Assembly: GCF_002954455.1 (NCBI RefSeq) | Contig: NZ_MSCC01000002.1 | Span: 1,148,060-1,212,059, forward strand | Direction: 5' to 3' | Origin: Photobacterium aquimaris | Lineage (GTDB): Bacteria; Pseudomonadota; Gammaproteobacteria; Enterobacterales; Vibrionaceae | Length of the DNA: 64,000 nucleotides | Shown: positions 18,007 through 26,862 of the stretch, one piece after another | How positions within the stretch are numbered: the stretch's first letter is position 1 | How the letters are laid out: each line of letters starts with the position of its first letter | Notes under the pieces: generated by a model | The model's database searches: none | Told to the model about the DNA's origin: nothing | What the model saw: only the letters and a program-made list of their open reading frames with translations | Position numbers and translations under genes: made by a program

Positions 18007-18298
18007 CCAAGTTATATCTTATAACTTTAAAATGACATAACCGTTATCTTTTACGTCGCGTCTGACTTGTTCTAACGCCATAAATTACCGACAATACAGC
18101 TATCATTATTTTTAATGCAATAAGATCTCTTCAATAACGGTCTTATTAGTCATGTTATAAATACTGCTCGCTTTACTCATAAATCGTACAGTTCTAAAAA
18201 GTACTATTAACGATAGTGCCTTAGCCAACCATAAAGAATCATATATTGAACAACGTTAAACACTGTCACTTTACACGTTGTTTACATGGAGCTCTAGA

Positions 18299-20401
18299 TT
18301 GAAAACGTTATACCAGTATCTCTATTTAACCTTTACCTTACTCATCGCCGGGTTTGGACTTACCTTTTCATCCATTGCCGCAGCAACACCTCAATATACG
18401 ACGGGATGGGTTAAAAACCCTCAGCATCCGCCTGTTGAAGTTAGGCTAATGCTTACTGGCCAACAAGATTTGGCAAAACAGACTGTTCAGGGCCTGCTTG
18501 AAGTAAAACTTGATACTGACTGGAAAACCTATTGGCGTTCACCGGGTGAAGCCGGTGTTGCACCTTCAATTGATTGGAAGATGTCATCTAACATTGCTAA
18601 AGTAGATTGGCAGTGGCCGTTACCTAAACGCTATGAATTTTTAGGCGTTGAAACATTAGGTTACAAGCACGATGTTATCTTCCCTCTTTCGATTCATGTT
18701 AAAGATATGAATAAGCCAGTATTCCTTGCTGGTAAATTAACCATGTCATCATGTACCAGCATTTGTGTACTCTCCGATTACGAGCTTTCATTCGATTTTA
18801 CTCCAAGTAAGCTAATACCATCGACAGAAGCGATGTTTTTGTATAACAAAGGTGAAAGTCAGGTACCAAAACCGTCTCCAAATGTAACGCTAGACACCGT
18901 CTCTTATAATAAAGCTGAAAAGAAAGTAACTATTGTTGCAACCAACACCATGGGATGGCAACAACCCGATGTGATCATTGATGGTGATACTCAAGCAGCT
19001 AAAGACACCTCATTTCTAAAATCAACCACAACCATAAAAGGCAATACACTTTACGCAACACTGCCTGTTACAAGTTGGTTTGGAACTCCCAAATTGATAG
19101 GACAACCGCTGCATGTCACCATAGGTGATCATGATACTGCCGTAGAGATGACAGCAAAGGCGACTGATACGCCAGTTAACATTCCAAGTACAAGTGGCAA
19201 CCTCGTAAAAATTATTGGATTAGCCTTATTAGGTGGCTTAATTCTTAATATTATGCCGTGTGTATTACCAGTATTAGGGATGAAATTAAGCAGTGTTATC
19301 TCAGCTCAAGGGCTAGAACGTCGTCAGATTCGTACTCAATTTTTAGCCTCTGCCGCAGGGATCATTGTTTCATTTTGGCTATTAGCAGCCTTTCTTACAG
19401 CCATGAAAGTCTCAGGCCAAGCACTTGGTTGGGGTATTCAATTCCAAAGCCCATGGTTTATCGGTGCAATGGTGGCAATTACGGTGCTATTTGGTGCCAA
19501 TATGCTAGGCTTATTTGAGATTAGTCTTTCAAGCAATACCAATACTTGGTTAGCAACTAAAGGAGATAACTCTCACTTAGGCCATTTCATTCAAGGTATG
19601 TTTGCAACTTTACTCGCAACACCTTGTAGCGCACCGTTCTTAGGCACTGCTGTTGCGTTTGCACTTGGTGCAGATTTAGTGACCTTATTTGCTATTTTCA
19701 CGGCGCTTGCGATTGGCATGGCTGCACCTTGGTTATTGATTGCTATTTTCCCACAGCTCGCGACATTAATGCCGAAACCAGGACAATGGATGGATCGTGT
19801 TAAGACACTGTTTGGCTTAATGATGCTTGCTACCTCAGTATGGTTACTAAGCTTAATGACCAGTTTCTTTAATGCAACCATCGTATGGGGATTAGGTGCA
19901 CTTATCTTAATCACTATTTTATGGTTATTAGGCCGTAAAAAAGGTCGTAAAACTGTCATTATTACCTTAGCGGTAATGCTGCTCGGTGCTGGTGCAAGTT
20001 TATTTACAGGCAGCCTCACCGCCGATAAATGGGCAACTCATCTACCTGCTGATCATCATTGGATTCCGTTAGATACAGCGAAAATAGCGACAGAAGTTGC
20101 ACAAGGTAAAACGGTGTTTGTCGATGTCACCGCCCAATGGTGTATTACTTGTAAAGCCAACAAAATGGGCGTTATTTTACAGCAACCTGTTTATTCCGCT
20201 TTGGATAATAAAAACATTGTCTTAATGCGTGGTGATTGGACAAAACCGTCTGATTATGTAACTGGCTTTTTACAGTCTCATGGCCGTTTTGGAGTACCAT
20301 TTAATATAGTTTACGGCCCTAATGCACCAAAAGGTATTGAGTTACCAGTGATTTTATCTAGCGATAGCGTACTTAATGCACTCAAAAAAGCAGGAAAATA
20401 A
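18299..20401 (+). CDS. scsB: ScsB-type membrane thiol reductase (DsbD family)
   Basis: 700 residues from TTG 18299, preceded by GGAG at 7 bases. A signal peptide follows (MKTLYQYLYLTFTLLIAGFG). Domain order is the DsbD/ScsB one: periplasmic N-domain with Cys pair CTSIC (152, 156), eight-helix membrane core with MPCVLPV (Cys321) and TPCSAP (Cys443), and C-terminal thioredoxin domain with QWCITCK (Cys615, Cys618). Electrons pass from cytoplasmic thioredoxin through the core to periplasmic partners. ScsB has a larger N-domain than DsbD and works with ScsC in copper tolerance. The next gene scsD overlaps by one base. No scsC is in the cluster; a ScsC-like lipoprotein is encoded at 9810-10592. Confidence 0.9.
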   Translation: MKTLYQYLYLTFTLLIAGFGLTFSSIAAATPQYTTGWVKNPQHPPVEVRLMLTGQQDLAKQTVQGLLEVKLDTDWKTYWRSPGEAGVAPSIDWKMSSNIAKVDWQWPLPKRYEFLGVETLGYKHDVIFPLSIHVKDMNKPVFLAGKLTMSSCTSICVLSDYELSFDFTPSKLIPSTEAMFLYNKGESQVPKPSPNVTLDTVSYNKAEKKVTIVATNTMGWQQPDVIIDGDTQAAKDTSFLKSTTTIKGNTLYATLPVTSWFGTPKLIGQPLHVTIGDHDTAVEMTAKATDTPVNIPSTSGNLVKIIGLALLGGLILNIMPCVLPVLGMKLSSVISAQGLERRQIRTQFLASAAGIIVSFWLLAAFLTAMKVSGQALGWGIQFQSPWFIGAMVAITVLFGANMLGLFEISLSSNTNTWLATKGDNSHLGHFIQGMFATLLATPCSAPFLGTAVAFALGADLVTLFAIFTALAIGMAAPWLLIAIFPQLATLMPKPGQWMDRVKTLFGLMMLATSVWLLSLMTSFFNATIVWGLGALILITILWLLGRKKGRKTVIITLAVMLLGAGASLFTGSLTADKWATHLPADHHWIPLDTAKIATEVAQGKTVFVDVTAQWCITCKANKMGVILQQPVYSALDNKNIVLMRGDWTKPSDYVTGFLQSHGRFGVPFNIVYGPNAPKGIELPVILSSDSVLNALKKAGK

Positions 20402-20949
20402 TGTCAATAAACACTAATAAAACACCTCGCCATAAGTGGCGAGGATGGATCAAAAGCATTGTTATTTTTATGATCATGTTTACGGTTGCCACTACAGCAT
20501 TAGAAGCATGGCGTAACCGTCATTTAAATCAAATGCAAATATCAGCCACTCAACCTGCCTTTACTACTATTGATGGCCAAACAGTCAATATCTTTAAAGA
20601 CAGTTATGATCAAACCGTGCTGGTGTATGTATGGGCAACATGGTGCGGCAGTTGTAAGGTTGTGTCACCAATGATTAATTGGCTCAATAACCAATCATGG
20701 CTAAATACTAAAATAGTGACCATCGCAATGCGATCAGGGGATGATCGTCGCTTACATGCCTATTTAAATATGAAAGGCTATGATTTCCCTGTCGTCAATG
20801 ATAATAGCAACCTGATAACTCAAGAGTGGAAACTATCGCGAGCGCCGACTATTTTAATTATCAAAGATGGTAAAATTCAAAATACGACAGCTGGGTTAGT
20901 TACCCCGCCTGGATTATTAGCCCGTTTAGCATGGGTTGATATGAAGTAA
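20401..20949 (+). CDS. scsD: ScsD-type thioredoxin-like membrane protein
   Basis: 182 residues. An N-terminal signal anchor (SIVIFMIMFTVATTALEAWR, residues 19-38) places the thioredoxin-like domain in the periplasm. The active site is YVWATWCGSCKVVSPMINW (CGSC near residue 79-82), with a cis-Pro loop at SRAPTILIIKDG. The ATG overlaps the scsB stop by one base, so the two are translationally coupled. ScsD is the small thioredoxin partner in Scs (suppressor of copper sensitivity) loci. A bidirectional terminator follows at once. Confidence 0.87.
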   Translation: MSINTNKTPRHKWRGWIKSIVIFMIMFTVATTALEAWRNRHLNQMQISATQPAFTTIDGQTVNIFKDSYDQTVLVYVWATWCGSCKVVSPMINWLNNQSWLNTKIVTIAMRSGDDRRLHAYLNMKGYDFPVVNDNSNLITQEWKLSRAPTILIIKDGKIQNTTAGLVTPPGLLARLAWVDMK

Positions 20950-20951
20950 TA

Positions 20952-20984
20952 AAGAAACCCAGCTATATAGCTGGGTTTCTTTTT
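20952..20984 (+). terminator. Bidirectional terminator after scsD
   Basis: AAGAAACCCAGC / CTGGGTTTCTTTTT hairpin with a short loop. It overlaps the last two bases of the converging NlpC/P60 gene. Confidence 0.88.
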
Positions 20985-21504
20985 AATATTTATCTAATCG
21001 ACGTATTTGCCAAAAATGCCGCTTCCAATAAGGATTATCTAATCGTGAAATAATAACCCCTTTTGATTGAGATGCATGTAGAAACTCTGAATTGCCTAAA
21101 TAAATCCCTACGTGGCGTGAGTTACGCCCAGTTCGAAAAAAGACTAAATCCCCTTCCTTAGCGGTATGACGTTTAACTTGCTTACCTTTTTTAACCAACT
21201 CTAATGTCGTTCTAGGGAGTATTTTTTGATAAACACTTGAGTATCCGACCTGCACAAAAGCCGAACAATCAATCCCTTTCTTTGATGAGCCACCGTAACG
21301 GTATGGGGTACCTTTCCAAGAACGATAAACGCCATCAAACATACCATTATTAACGGGTAATAACTGTGCTACTGTCTGTTTGGGAGTCGACGTTAACGGC
21401 TTTTTATCTACCGTATCATTTACGGAAGATGATGAGCACCCAACTACTGATAATAGAACAAATACCTGCAATATTGTTTTTTTTATAAAAAATCCGTTCT
21501 TCAC
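20983..21504 (-). CDS. NlpC/P60-family cell-wall endopeptidase lipoprotein
   Basis: 173 residues. Lipobox VLLSVVGC near residue 23 indicates a lipoprotein. The C-terminal NlpC/P60 domain has the catalytic cysteine in GIDCSAF, first histidine in SRHVGIYLG and third polar residue His in EFLHASQ. These enzymes cut the D-glutamyl-meso-diaminopimelate or related peptide links in peptidoglycan. Size and layout are close to E. coli NlpC and MepS. A low-complexity serine/threonine linker (residues 24-50) separates anchor and domain. No operon partner. Confidence 0.9.
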   Translation of the reverse strand: MKNGFFIKKTILQVFVLLSVVGCSSSSVNDTVDKKPLTSTPKQTVAQLLPVNNGMFDGVYRSWKGTPYRYGGSSKKGIDCSAFVQVGYSSVYQKILPRTTLELVKKGKQVKRHTAKEGDLVFFRTGRNSRHVGIYLGNSEFLHASQSKGVIISRLDNPYWKRHFWQIRRLDKY

Positions 21505-21734
21505 TATTTATCCTGCAATCCTTCGATAAAAATAAATATACTTGATACAATCAACTACATATTATCAATCCTCACAATATACTAACCTAGGTTACATACA
21601 ATAACTGTGGTGTTGATTCAATTGTTGTCGTTCTTCTTATCATGTGCATTTAATAATACATAAATAATCGTACCATTAAAGAATAGCAAATACTTCTATA
21701 TAAACAGATGGATACATTTCAACGAAAAATTGGC

Positions 21735-21764
21735 AAAAAAAAAGCTTACGCTCAAGCGTAAGCT
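21735..21764 (-). terminator. Strong minus-strand terminator, far from any gene end
   Basis: Perfect 10-bp stem AGCTTACGCT / AGCGTAAGCT with a 2-base loop; on the minus strand it is followed by nine T residues (plus-strand A run 21735-21743). The nearest minus-strand gene ends 215 bases earlier, so it may belong to a separate small RNA. Confidence 0.85.
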
Positions 21765-21895
21765 AAATTAACACAATAGAAGAGACAAACATGATAAAAT
21801 GTCATCCATTCACGACGTGAATCTTTCCGCGCTAAATAATAAATTTTTGACACATCTATTATTAATCTTAGAGCTAATTCACACCGCAGTGTAAT
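21735..21895 (-). ncRNA. Candidate small RNA
   Basis: Between the DUF2750 gene and the NlpC gene the minus strand has a palindrome TTGTGATTATCACAA (about 21911-21925), then a -10-like TATATT, then a hairpin ATTCACGTCGTGAAT (about 21816-21830), and ends in the strong T-rich terminator. That arrangement suits a Hfq-type small RNA of roughly 130-160 nt. The 5' end is a guess. It could instead be the long 3' untranslated region of the DUF2750 gene. Confidence 0.35.
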
Positions 21896-21978
21896 TATCT
21901 TTAATATAAACCTTGTGATAATCACAACATAAACATTGATAATTATTCACAGAGTCAGTTTTATATTAAATAAAACTA

Positions 21979-22332
21979 TTATAGGTAAAGTTTAGCCACT
22001 TCTGAAGGCTCTAATTCTACACCTTCAAGTGATTCATTCCAGTTCAGACCAACTAAAACACCGTCTTCAACTAGAGTAAGCATCCAATCTTCAAGGAAAA
22101 TATCTAATGGTAGTTCACTTGGTTGAAACTCTGCCCACTCATCAGCACACTGTACTTTAGCGTCAGCTTCACTTGACCAAAATGGCATTACTTCAGAGTC
22201 TTCAAATTCAGAAGAGGCAACAGACAACCAATCACCCTCTTCGTTACGAAGACTCCAAACAATACGTGTTGCTTGTGTTTCTGTTACGAATAAAGCTTTA
22301 TTGGCTTGGATATCTGCAGTTAATTTAGTCAT
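21979..22332 (-). CDS. DUF2750 family protein (copy 1)
   Basis: 117 residues, acidic and tryptophan-rich. Pattern fits the DUF2750 family: RIVWSLRNEEGDWLSVASSE, then VMPFWSSEADAKVQCADEWA, then LDIFLEDWMLTLVEDGVLVG and a final WNESLEGVELEP. The family is small, cytoplasmic and of unknown function. A second, divergent member is encoded at 33831-34223 in this window. No operon partner. Regulation not evident. Confidence 0.78.
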   Translation of the reverse strand: MTKLTADIQANKALFVTETQATRIVWSLRNEEGDWLSVASSEFEDSEVMPFWSSEADAKVQCADEWAEFQPSELPLDIFLEDWMLTLVEDGVLVGLNWNESLEGVELEPSEVAKLYL

Positions 22333-22609
22333 TATCTTCTCTCAATTAAAATGCCATAACATGAATTTATTGGTTAAATATATTAACCTTTACTCTACTT
22401 AGATATTTTATCAAAAAAAACACCTGAGCAGCATTATTATTTAGTAATAGCTGAATGTATACTCCCAAATGTTTCGCTATTATTTTTCTTCACAGCGCAT
22501 ATTGACTTATAAAAATACAATGACAAAATAGCCGTGAATGTTATCACTTCACACCAGGATGGTATCTAAGGCTCTGAGCGCCACTTTTGATCATTCATCA
22601 AAACTGCTT

Positions 22610-22632
22610 CTCAATATTGCAATGATATTGAG
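22610..22632. repeat. Inverted repeat before rarD
   Basis: CTCAATAT (22610-22617) and ATATTGAG (22625-22632) form an 8-bp hairpin or operator 37 bases before the rarD start. The rest of 22333-22668 shows nothing I can name. Confidence 0.35.
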
Positions 22633-22668
22633 ACCGATAATCATTTTTTACCATTAGGTGTTAACAAC

Positions 22669-23574
22669 ATGCAATCACATCGAGCAGGTAACATGCTTGC
22701 TGCATTCTCATTCGTTCTATGGGGAATATTGCCGCTTTATTACCAATATTTACCTCAAGCAAATACTAATGAGTTACTTGCATTACGGCTGATATTTTCT
22801 GTACCTGTCATGTTAATTGTAATGGTGTTACTTCGCCAACCTATTCCTGCAATTAAAGATATTCTAGCTGATAAAAAATCATTAGCTATGTGCGGTTTTG
22901 CCGGTGTGATAATGAGTGTGTCTTGGTATGCTTTCACATGGTCCATTACCCATGATCAAGTATTAGCTGCCAGTTTAGGCTATTTTATTAATCCTTTGTT
23001 TGCCATTGCTCTGGCGATGTTTTTTTTAAAAGAGAAACTCTCTAAAGCACAAGTGCTGGCTGTTATTTTGGCCATTCTTGGCATTGGTTATCAAGTTTGG
23101 CAGTATGGTCAATTACCTTGGCTATCTTTAATTATGGGTAGCTTTTTTGCAGTCTATGGCTTAACCAAAAAATACATAAAATATGATGCACTAACCTCGG
23201 TCATGATTGAAGCTGCTCTACTAACACCATTTGCACTTATCTATATGATCTGGCTATATTTTAATGGTGATAGCATTGCACTATCTTCTGGCACAAGTAC
23301 TTTTTTATTATATGCTGGAGCTGCTCCAGTTACCGTAGCACCATTAATCTTTTTTGCCTTAGCATTAAATCGTACCAGCCTGACGATGGTTGGCTTAATG
23401 CAATATATTGAGCCAAGTCTACAGTTTTTATTAGCCGTTTTCTTATTTGGCGAGGTCTTTGATCATACCAAAGCCATCAGTTTTAGCTTGATTTGGCTAG
23501 GATTGATCTTTTGCACACTAGAAGCATTACCACCATTTTCTCGCCGTAAAAAAACCTCTATTGCCACTCACTAA
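22669..23574 (+). CDS. rarD: RarD, EamA-family drug/metabolite transporter
   Basis: 301 residues with ten hydrophobic helices and the RarD start GNMLAAFSFVLWGILPLYYQ. GVIMSVSWYAFTWSITHDQV near residue 83 and ALNRTSLTMVGLMQYIEPSL near 240 are typical of RarD. The protein is an inner-membrane carrier of the EamA/DMT superfamily, historically annotated as a chloramphenicol-sensitive protein; its natural substrate is not firmly known. It stands alone, with a 12-bp stem-loop just after it. Confidence 0.93.
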   Translation: MQSHRAGNMLAAFSFVLWGILPLYYQYLPQANTNELLALRLIFSVPVMLIVMVLLRQPIPAIKDILADKKSLAMCGFAGVIMSVSWYAFTWSITHDQVLAASLGYFINPLFAIALAMFFLKEKLSKAQVLAVILAILGIGYQVWQYGQLPWLSLIMGSFFAVYGLTKKYIKYDALTSVMIEAALLTPFALIYMIWLYFNGDSIALSSGTSTFLLYAGAAPVTVAPLIFFALALNRTSLTMVGLMQYIEPSLQFLLAVFLFGEVFDHTKAISFSLIWLGLIFCTLEALPPFSRRKKTSIATH

Positions 23575-23598
23575 ACATCCATCAGTTTTGGCCCCTAG

Positions 23599-23632
23599 CG
23601 TAAACATCGTGTTTCTAACGATGTTTACGTTT
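23599..23632 (+). terminator. Long stem-loop after rarD
   Basis: Perfect 12-bp stem CGTAAACATCGT / ACGATGTTTACG with 7-base loop. The T tract after it is short (TTTATG), so efficiency is uncertain. Confidence 0.55.
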
Positions 23633-23667
23633 ATGCTATTACAAACTCCACAATATCGATAATTATA

Positions 23668-24036
23668 ATGACCGCCTCCACCTTTAGTTCAGACATCAAA
23701 CAATTACAATCAGCTCTCACTGAATTTGCCCAGCAACGAGATTGGGAACAATTTCACTCACCCAAAAATTTAGTGATGGCACTTAGCGGTGAGGTAGGAG
23801 AATTAACCGAAATTTTCCAATGGTTAACGCCAGCACAAAGCCAACAATTATCAGCAGAGAAAAAACAACATGTAAGTGAAGAAATTGCTGATGTGATGAT
23901 GTATTTACTACGTTTAGCGGATAAATGTGATATTGACGTAATGCAAGCATGCCAACAAAAGATGCACCAAAACGCTGCCAAATATCCGATTGATAAATGC
24001 TACGGCTCTGCTAAAAAATATAATGAATTAGACTAA
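23668..24036 (+). CDS. MazG-like nucleotide pyrophosphohydrolase
   Basis: 122 residues. The EExxE-12-28-ExxD pattern of the all-alpha NTP pyrophosphatases is present: LSGEVGELTEIFQWLT near residue 37-52 and EEIADVMMYLLRLADKCDID near 72-91. The layout is that of the RS21-C6/dCTPase group rather than full-length MazG. Such enzymes hydrolyse (d)NTPs to monophosphates and clear non-canonical nucleotides. The start ATG is close to the stop of rarD but separated by a stem-loop. A strong terminator follows. Confidence 0.88.
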   Translation: MTASTFSSDIKQLQSALTEFAQQRDWEQFHSPKNLVMALSGEVGELTEIFQWLTPAQSQQLSAEKKQHVSEEIADVMMYLLRLADKCDIDVMQACQQKMHQNAAKYPIDKCYGSAKKYNELD

Positions 24037-24062
24037 CGACATACATCTGAAATACGACCATT

Positions 24063-24092
24063 AAAAAAGCTGACGCATGGTCAGCTTTTTTT
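24063..24092 (+). terminator. Bidirectional terminator after the MazG-like gene
   Basis: AAAAAAGCTGAC / GTCAGCTTTTTTT with a 5-base loop, between converging genes. Confidence 0.88.
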
Positions 24093-24098
24093 AATAAT

Positions 24099-24362
24099 TT
24101 ATTTCTCACCGACGCCGCGGTTTTCTTTCTTTGCAAGTGCAATCTTACCAAAGCCTAACTTGCGGAAATAGCTATCACGATATTCACGTCCAGCTTTACT
24201 GCACGTAGATACTGCTTCGACTTGTTGTTCCATTTTTAAAAAGGCCGTTAAGTCGATACCTTCAGCAGCAGCTACCGCTTCATGAATGTTACGGTGTATA
24301 TCAAAAGAGAAAATTAAACGCTTCTCTTCTTCTTTATAGGTATAAACAATAGTGCGTGACAT
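24099..24362 (-). CDS. Small DUF2960-like protein
   Basis: 87 residues from ATG 24362 (MSRTIVYTYKEEEKRLIFSF). The pattern matches the vibrio DUF2960 family as I recall it: basic N-terminal strand pair, helix with HEAVAAAEGIDLTAFLKMEQ, and basic tail with FRKLGFGKIALAKKE. Cytoplasmic, no known function. An in-frame ATG at 24482 would add 40 residues that overlap the end of the EIIC-EAL gene and look non-coding. Confidence 0.7.
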   Translation of the reverse strand: MSRTIVYTYKEEEKRLIFSFDIHRNIHEAVAAAEGIDLTAFLKMEQQVEAVSTCSKAGREYRDSYFRKLGFGKIALAKKENRGVGEK

Positions 24363-24462
24363 AACGTCCCCAATAGAGCATAAAAGGAGAGCGAATTTAC
24401 CGTATAAGCGTCCAATATGGAAGTAGAACCGTATTTCAAATAACGATTTACTTGCGTGGGTG

Positions 24463-26517
24463 TTAATTATCAACCACTTCACACTGCTGCGGTGTTAATA
24501 AGCCACGTTGAAACAAGGTATCTTCAGCCATTGGCTTATAAAAATAAAAACCTTGAATATAGCGCACACCAAGTGAAGTAATAAAATCTAACTCAGACCG
24601 CTTTTCTACCCCCTCTACCACAATATCGGCGTTGGTAATTTTGCCCAATTGAACTGCTATTTTAAATAATTCTCTTCCGCGCTGTGTATCAAGGTTCAAT
24701 ACTAAAGAGCGATCAATCTTCACCTTATCAAACTCAAAACGAGATAAATATGCTAGTGATGAGTAGCCAGTACCAAAATCATCTAAGGCGACAGAAATAC
24801 CCAAACATTGTAATTCCGTGATAACCTCAGCAACCTTTTTTTCATCAAGAATCAATAATTCTTCGGTAAACTCAAGTTCTATATGATGAAAAGATAATGT
24901 ACTTTCAATAATACGTTTTTTAACTATCTTAACGAAGTTTTTTGATAAAACAGTCATTGGTGAAATATTAATCGACACCACAAAATCAGGATTAACCACA
25001 ATAAAACGTTCAGCTGATTTTACGACTTTATCTAAAACCCAAAAATCAAGTTCCGGCATCAGACCTAATTGATTAAAATCTTCAATAAATTTCGGTGGTA
25101 AGATTTCACTTTGCTTATTTTGAAAACGCAGTAAAACTTCACAACCAACAACACGATTATTATCAATATTTACTTGTGGCTGAAAATATAAAATAAATTC
25201 ACCGCTATTTTGAAGTTTTTCAATATTCCGCTGTGCAATAAGATTATTATGTAGTGATGGAATAAAACTGGTTAAACGTGTTTTTGATTCAATTTCATCA
25301 CTAGTAAATAACCGATTAGATAGTATATCAGAAACACCAATACCTAAACTACGCTTATCCATGAGCTTAAAAAATGGTAAATATATCGCAATACCAATAC
25401 ATATTAATAATAATTGTAGCAACGCTCCAGAAATTGCTCCCCCTGTTGCCATATAACCACTAATCAAAGGCGGCATGAACCAACTATGGATTTCACTTAA
25501 TGGTGGAACAACCCCAAAATAAATAGCACCATAAGAAATAACAAAGCTTACAACAGGGGCGACTAAAAATGGAATAATCATAATCGGGTTAAAAATAATA
25601 GGAATACCGTATAAGATTGGCTCATTAACATTGAAAACACACAGTATAAGTGCTGATTTAGCCAATATTTTATAACCTTTACTTTTGGCAAATAATAACA
25701 TGCAAATAACTAAACTTAACATATTACCACTGCCGCCAATACCGGTAAAAAAATCATAGAAATTAGTACTTAGTATATTTAAATCAACGCCATAATTATG
25801 CCATTCAGTAATATTTATACTGGTAATATTAAACAATTCAGCCTTATAAGCATGCAAAATATTGTGGCCATTAACACCTATTGACCATAATAAACCTCGT
25901 AACACTTCATAAATAAGTCCATCGAAAAATGACGTAGGATCTAATCGAGGAATCAATGACCAAGAGAAGAATGACGATAAAAGTTCAAACACTTTACGCA
26001 ACAAAGAACTTATCGATAATATAGTAAAGATAGTAACGATAGAGCCAGCTAACATACTCATCGATATATCAATAAATGACTGATTAGATTTCAGTCTAAA
26101 TATTCTGATATGTTTTAGTTTAGCAATAACTTCACAAGAAACATAAGCTGACAGCAGTGAAACAAAAAAACTATTCGGCAACGGAATTAATGGTGATATA
26201 AAATTCCATTGATAAGAAATGATAAAAAATACCGTTAATGAGGTTGCTATCGTCGCACTCTTTGGAATCCGCTTAACGGCAGATAAATAAGTCGCTAAAT
26301 AAAAATTAATCAGTAAAGGAATAATAACTCTTGTTGCTCGACCAACCTCTTGAGTTATTTTTCCAAAGTCATTAAATTTAAAATGTTCACAAATAAGTGC
26401 AATCAGCTCGCAGAATGTTGAAATCAAAACTAATGGCAATGCCATTAAAAAAACATTGGAAACTGCGACAAGATATTTATTTGCAGATAAATGAGACATT
26501 GCTTTATACATTGGCAT
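24463..26517 (-). CDS. PTS EIIC-like membrane domain fused to EAL phosphodiesterase
   Basis: 684 residues. Residues 1-410 form about ten membrane helices in the lactose/cellobiose EIIC pattern, including GSGNMLSLVICMLLFAKSKG and the FNVNEPILYGIPIIFNPIMI substrate-site motif. Residues 430-680 are an EAL domain with catalytic elements intact: EVLLRF, NISP, ELEFTEE, DDFGTGYSSL, KIDRSL, EGVE and QGFYFYKP. It should hydrolyse cyclic-di-GMP to pGpG, possibly in response to a sugar bound by the EIIC part. No EIIA or EIIB gene is adjacent, so it is a sensor candidate rather than a transporter. Activity and ligand are inferred. Confidence 0.9.
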   Translation of the reverse strand: MPMYKAMSHLSANKYLVAVSNVFLMALPLVLISTFCELIALICEHFKFNDFGKITQEVGRATRVIIPLLINFYLATYLSAVKRIPKSATIATSLTVFFIISYQWNFISPLIPLPNSFFVSLLSAYVSCEVIAKLKHIRIFRLKSNQSFIDISMSMLAGSIVTIFTILSISSLLRKVFELLSSFFSWSLIPRLDPTSFFDGLIYEVLRGLLWSIGVNGHNILHAYKAELFNITSINITEWHNYGVDLNILSTNFYDFFTGIGGSGNMLSLVICMLLFAKSKGYKILAKSALILCVFNVNEPILYGIPIIFNPIMIIPFLVAPVVSFVISYGAIYFGVVPPLSEIHSWFMPPLISGYMATGGAISGALLQLLLICIGIAIYLPFFKLMDKRSLGIGVSDILSNRLFTSDEIESKTRLTSFIPSLHNNLIAQRNIEKLQNSGEFILYFQPQVNIDNNRVVGCEVLLRFQNKQSEILPPKFIEDFNQLGLMPELDFWVLDKVVKSAERFIVVNPDFVVSINISPMTVLSKNFVKIVKKRIIESTLSFHHIELEFTEELLILDEKKVAEVITELQCLGISVALDDFGTGYSSLAYLSRFEFDKVKIDRSLVLNLDTQRGRELFKIAVQLGKITNADIVVEGVEKRSELDFITSLGVRYIQGFYFYKPMAEDTLFQRGLLTPQQCEVVDN

Positions 26518-26745
26518 AATATCTTCGGCTTCTATACTGAATACTTATACTAAAGCATTACCATAACTAATAGCATTGATTGATACTAAATATTAACACT
26601 TTTAAATATTACGCCAAGTAATTTGACCTAAAAATCGGTCACAGGTAGAAAAACACGTCGAAATTGTTCAATATACTGTTTTAATTTATATAAAAAAACC
26701 AACGACCTAATACCGTTCGCCAACATTTACCGATTTTTCCCAAAG

Positions 26746-26768
26746 TTATACACAGAAACAGTGGATAA
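26746..26768. promoter_or_regulatory. Pair of inverted DnaA-box-like sequences
   Basis: TTATACACA (26746-26754, exact TTATNCACA) and AGTGGATAA (26760-26768, complement TTATCCACT, one mismatch) face each other, five bases apart. They lie between nrdG and the EIIC-EAL gene. Chance is possible in AT-rich DNA. The rest of 26518-26862 shows nothing else. Confidence 0.35.
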
Positions 26769-26862
26769 GTTTAAAAGTCACCCGTAAACACACAACCAAG
26801 AAACAATTCAATAACAAGCAACTCAGGTATCATCCTGTTATTGATGACTTACCAATCAATTT

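Noticed and set aside
19591..20019. Minus-strand ORF of 142 codons inside scsB
   Set aside because: Shadow of the membrane core of scsB; low-complexity composition and no start signals.
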